A stretch of 7,690 nt of DNA from CAYSHJ01 sp964589725 (GTDB lineage Bacteria > Planctomycetota > Planctomycetia > Planctomycetales > Planctomycetaceae): positions 1 to 7,690 of the forward strand of contig CAZPUJ010000465.1 of assembly GCA_964589725.1 (NCBI GenBank), read 5' to 3'. Position 1 is the stretch's first letter, and each line of letters opens with the position of its first letter. The translations under genes were made by a program, and so were the position numbers. The notes under the pieces were generated by a model. It saw only the letters and a list, made by a program, of their open reading frames with translations. It was not told the DNA's origin and did not search any database. Below are positions 6,378 through 7,690 of this stretch, in pieces.

Positions 6378-7523
6378 TTAGTTCAACGGTTCGCTCCGTG
6401 GATACGAACCGAGAACCTCCAAACGGACGGCAGTCCGTTCGATATCCGACAGCGTCCGCTTGATCCTGGGATCCTGGGCATGACCCTCGAAGTCCAAGAA
6501 GAACAGATACCCAGACTCAGGCCCGCGCAGGGGAAACGATTCAATCCACGTCAGATTGATCTTGTTCCGCTTGAAAGCTCCCAACGCATCCGCGAGCGAT
6601 CCCGGCTTGTGAGGAATCTGCAACAACAGCGCCGTGCGATCCTTACCAGTCGGCTTGGTCACGTCGTCGCCGATCACGGCGAATCGTGTCACATTGTTCT
6701 TATTGTCCTGGATCGATTCGGCAACGACGTTGAGATCGTACTCAGTCGCTGCGCGTTGACTGGCGACGGCCGCCGCTCCCGGTTTGTCCCGAGCCAACTG
6801 TGCCGCCGTGGACGTGCTCGTGACCTCCAGCAGTCGAGCCTGAGGCATGTTCTTGCTGAGCCACTCGCGGCATTGCGACAGCGCCTGAGGTTTACTATAG
6901 ATTTCTGTGACTTCTCCGCGCGGGCAACGAGCGAGCAGGTTGTGGTGAATTGCGATTTGGAGTTCGCCGCAAATACGCAACGGCAACCGTGTAAACATGT
7001 CCAAAGTGTCAACGATCCGGCCGTCCGTGCTGTTCTCAATCGGGACGATGCCGTAATCGGCGTGTCCTCGATTCACTTCCTCGAAAACAGCCGCGATCGT
7101 GCTCACCGGTACGAGATCAGCCGATTCACCAAATCGTTCAAGCGCCGCCAAGTGAGTGTAACTGTAGGCTGGACCTAGGTATGCAACTCGTGTCACTCGG
7201 ACATCGCGACGTGCGGCACTCAGTATCTGACGAAAGACACCACGAACGGCAGTCGTGGGGAGCGGTCCGTGATTCGCGGCTTCTAAGACCCCAAACAGCG
7301 TGTCATCGGCCAATGGACTAAAGAGTGCCCGTTTCAAATCTGGTTGCGACTGAATCAGATCGGTCGTCAGTCCTGCTCGACGATTGATGAGCCTTAGAAT
7401 CTCTCGATCGAGCCGCTTCAGTTCCGCCTCAAACGAGGCGGAAGACTTTCTTGCCGGGCGCGAACTCTTCGCCGCCACCACAGCCAGTTTCCGAGTTTTT
7501 TTCGGAAGCGGTTTCTTGGCCAT
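6378..7523 (-). CDS. pheA: Prephenate dehydratase (P-protein type, with chorismate mutase-like and ACT domains)
   Basis: The enzyme converts prephenate to phenylpyruvate, the committed step to phenylalanine. The 381 residues comprise a Lys/Arg-rich N-terminal extension (1-30), an AroQ-type chorismate mutase-like domain (about 31-108, ending GPLPTTAVRGVFRQILSAAR), the dehydratase domain (about 112-288) and an ACT domain (about 295-375). Dehydratase motifs are clear: AYLGPAYSYTHLAALERFG (114-132), VPIENSTDGRIVDTLDMF (160-177), SKPQALSQCREWL (210-222), and NNVTRF (276-281) with the catalytic Thr-Arg-Phe. The ATG at 7523 has AAAGGA four bases upstream. It is the first gene after the promoter, so it probably leads the transcript. 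Three oddities are treated as findings: most chorismate mutase catalytic residues appear replaced, the ACT motif reads ESFP where ESRP is usual, and GPAYSYTH replaces the usual GPxGSYTH. Dehydratase function is well supported; mutase activity is doubtful. Confidence 0.94.
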   Translation of the reverse strand: MAKKPLPKKTRKLAVVAAKSSRPARKSSASFEAELKRLDREILRLINRRAGLTTDLIQSQPDLKRALFSPLADDTLFGVLEAANHGPLPTTAVRGVFRQILSAARRDVRVTRVAYLGPAYSYTHLAALERFGESADLVPVSTIAAVFEEVNRGHADYGIVPIENSTDGRIVDTLDMFTRLPLRICGELQIAIHHNLLARCPRGEVTEIYSKPQALSQCREWLSKNMPQARLLEVTSTSTAAQLARDKPGAAAVASQRAATEYDLNVVAESIQDNKNNVTRFAVIGDDVTKPTGKDRTALLLQIPHKPGSLADALGAFKRNKINLTWIESFPLRGPESGYLFFLDFEGHAQDPRIKRTLSDIERTAVRLEVLGSYPRSEPLN

Positions 7524-7527
7524 GAGT

Positions 7528-7533
7528 TCCTTT
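7528..7533 (-). promoter_or_regulatory. Shine-Dalgarno site for pheA
   Basis: AAAGGA on the minus strand lies four bases before the ATG at 7523. The spacing is a little short but usable, and no other start lies nearby. Confidence 0.6.
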
Positions 7534-7586
7534 CGCTGTCACAGACTTAATTGCAGGCCGATTTCGCTCAGTCGAACGTGGGCAAG

Positions 7587-7615
7587 TTTGTATTGTGCCG
7601 CAACTTAGGTGTCAA
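7587..7615 (-). promoter_or_regulatory. Sigma70-like promoter for the pheA-coaC cluster
   Basis: On the minus strand a perfect -35 hexamer TTGACA (7615-7610) is followed after exactly 17 bases by TACAAA (7592-7587), which matches four of six -10 consensus positions. Transcription would start near 7580 and leave a leader of about 57 nt before the pheA ATG. It is the only well-matched, well-spaced promoter I found upstream of the cluster, and it is oriented to drive all seven genes. No Phe-rich leader peptide or clear attenuator is visible in the leader. Confidence 0.65.
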
Positions 7616-7638
7616 GGAGCCAAGGGGTTTCGGCATCA

Positions 7639-7659
7639 CAAGATCCAGAAGCCATCTTG
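7639..7659. repeat. Inverted repeat upstream of the pheA promoter
   Basis: CAAGAT (7639-7644) and ATCTTG (7654-7659) are exact reverse complements separated by nine bases. The centre lies about 34 bp upstream of the -35 hexamer of the pheA promoter. It could be a regulator site or part of the end of an upstream gene. The rest of 7616-7690 holds no recognisable coding sequence; a nearby 5-bp repeat (GCCAA 7661-7665, TTGGC 7676-7680) is too weak to interpret. Confidence 0.35.
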
Positions 7660-7690
7660 GGCCAACTCTGTCACTTTGGCATTTCTCGCG

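Noticed and set aside
6480..7178. 232-codon open frame on the plus strand
   Set aside because: Antisense to the dehydratase and ACT domains of pheA, which are unmistakable.
7536..7544. Small palindrome CTGTCACAG-like sequence near the pheA ribosome binding site
   Set aside because: Four-base arms around a single base are expected by chance and would not form a stable hairpin.

Overview
The window looks like a chromosomal housekeeping region from a planctomycete. That assignment rests on recalled gene order and protein style, not on a search. The points behind it are a pheA-tpiA-secG block joined directly to yicC-gmk-rpoZ-coaC, a SecG with a very long low-complexity tail, a stand-alone CoaC, and a large protein of no recognised family alongside. 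The DNA is moderately GC-rich. I see no mobile element, CRISPR array, tRNA or rRNA.

Layout. A single plus-strand gene (51-2324) encodes a 757-residue protein I do not recognise; a perfect 7-bp inverted repeat and a good Shine-Dalgarno sequence precede it. It converges on a minus-strand cluster that fills the rest of the window. In transcription order, right to left, the cluster is: a sigma70-like promoter (about 7587-7615); pheA (chorismate mutase-like/prephenate dehydratase/ACT, 7523-6378); tpiA (6250-5459); secG (5431-4883); yicC (4792-3908); gmk (3901-3263); rpoZ (3261-2980); coaC (2913-2371). Gaps are 127, 27, 90, 6, 1 and 66 nt, so one transcript is plausible, with tightest coupling at yicC-gmk-rpoZ. 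No gene-free stretch exceeds 300 bp.

Functionally the cluster mixes phenylalanine synthesis (pheA), glycolysis (tpiA), protein export (secG), RNA processing (yicC), GTP precursor supply (gmk), transcription (rpoZ) and coenzyme A synthesis (coaC). The yicC-gmk-rpoZ-coaC half matches the order known from Firmicutes (yloC-remA-gmk-rpoZ-coaBC), without remA and without a CoaB synthetase domain.

Most of the window is ordinary core genome and I found no clear new system. The points most worth a second look are: a chorismate mutase-like domain in PheA that seems to have lost most of its catalytic residues; an altered Phe-binding motif in its ACT domain; the roughly 108-residue SecG tail; the unplaced 757-residue protein with its upstream inverted repeat; and the absence of coaB next to coaC.
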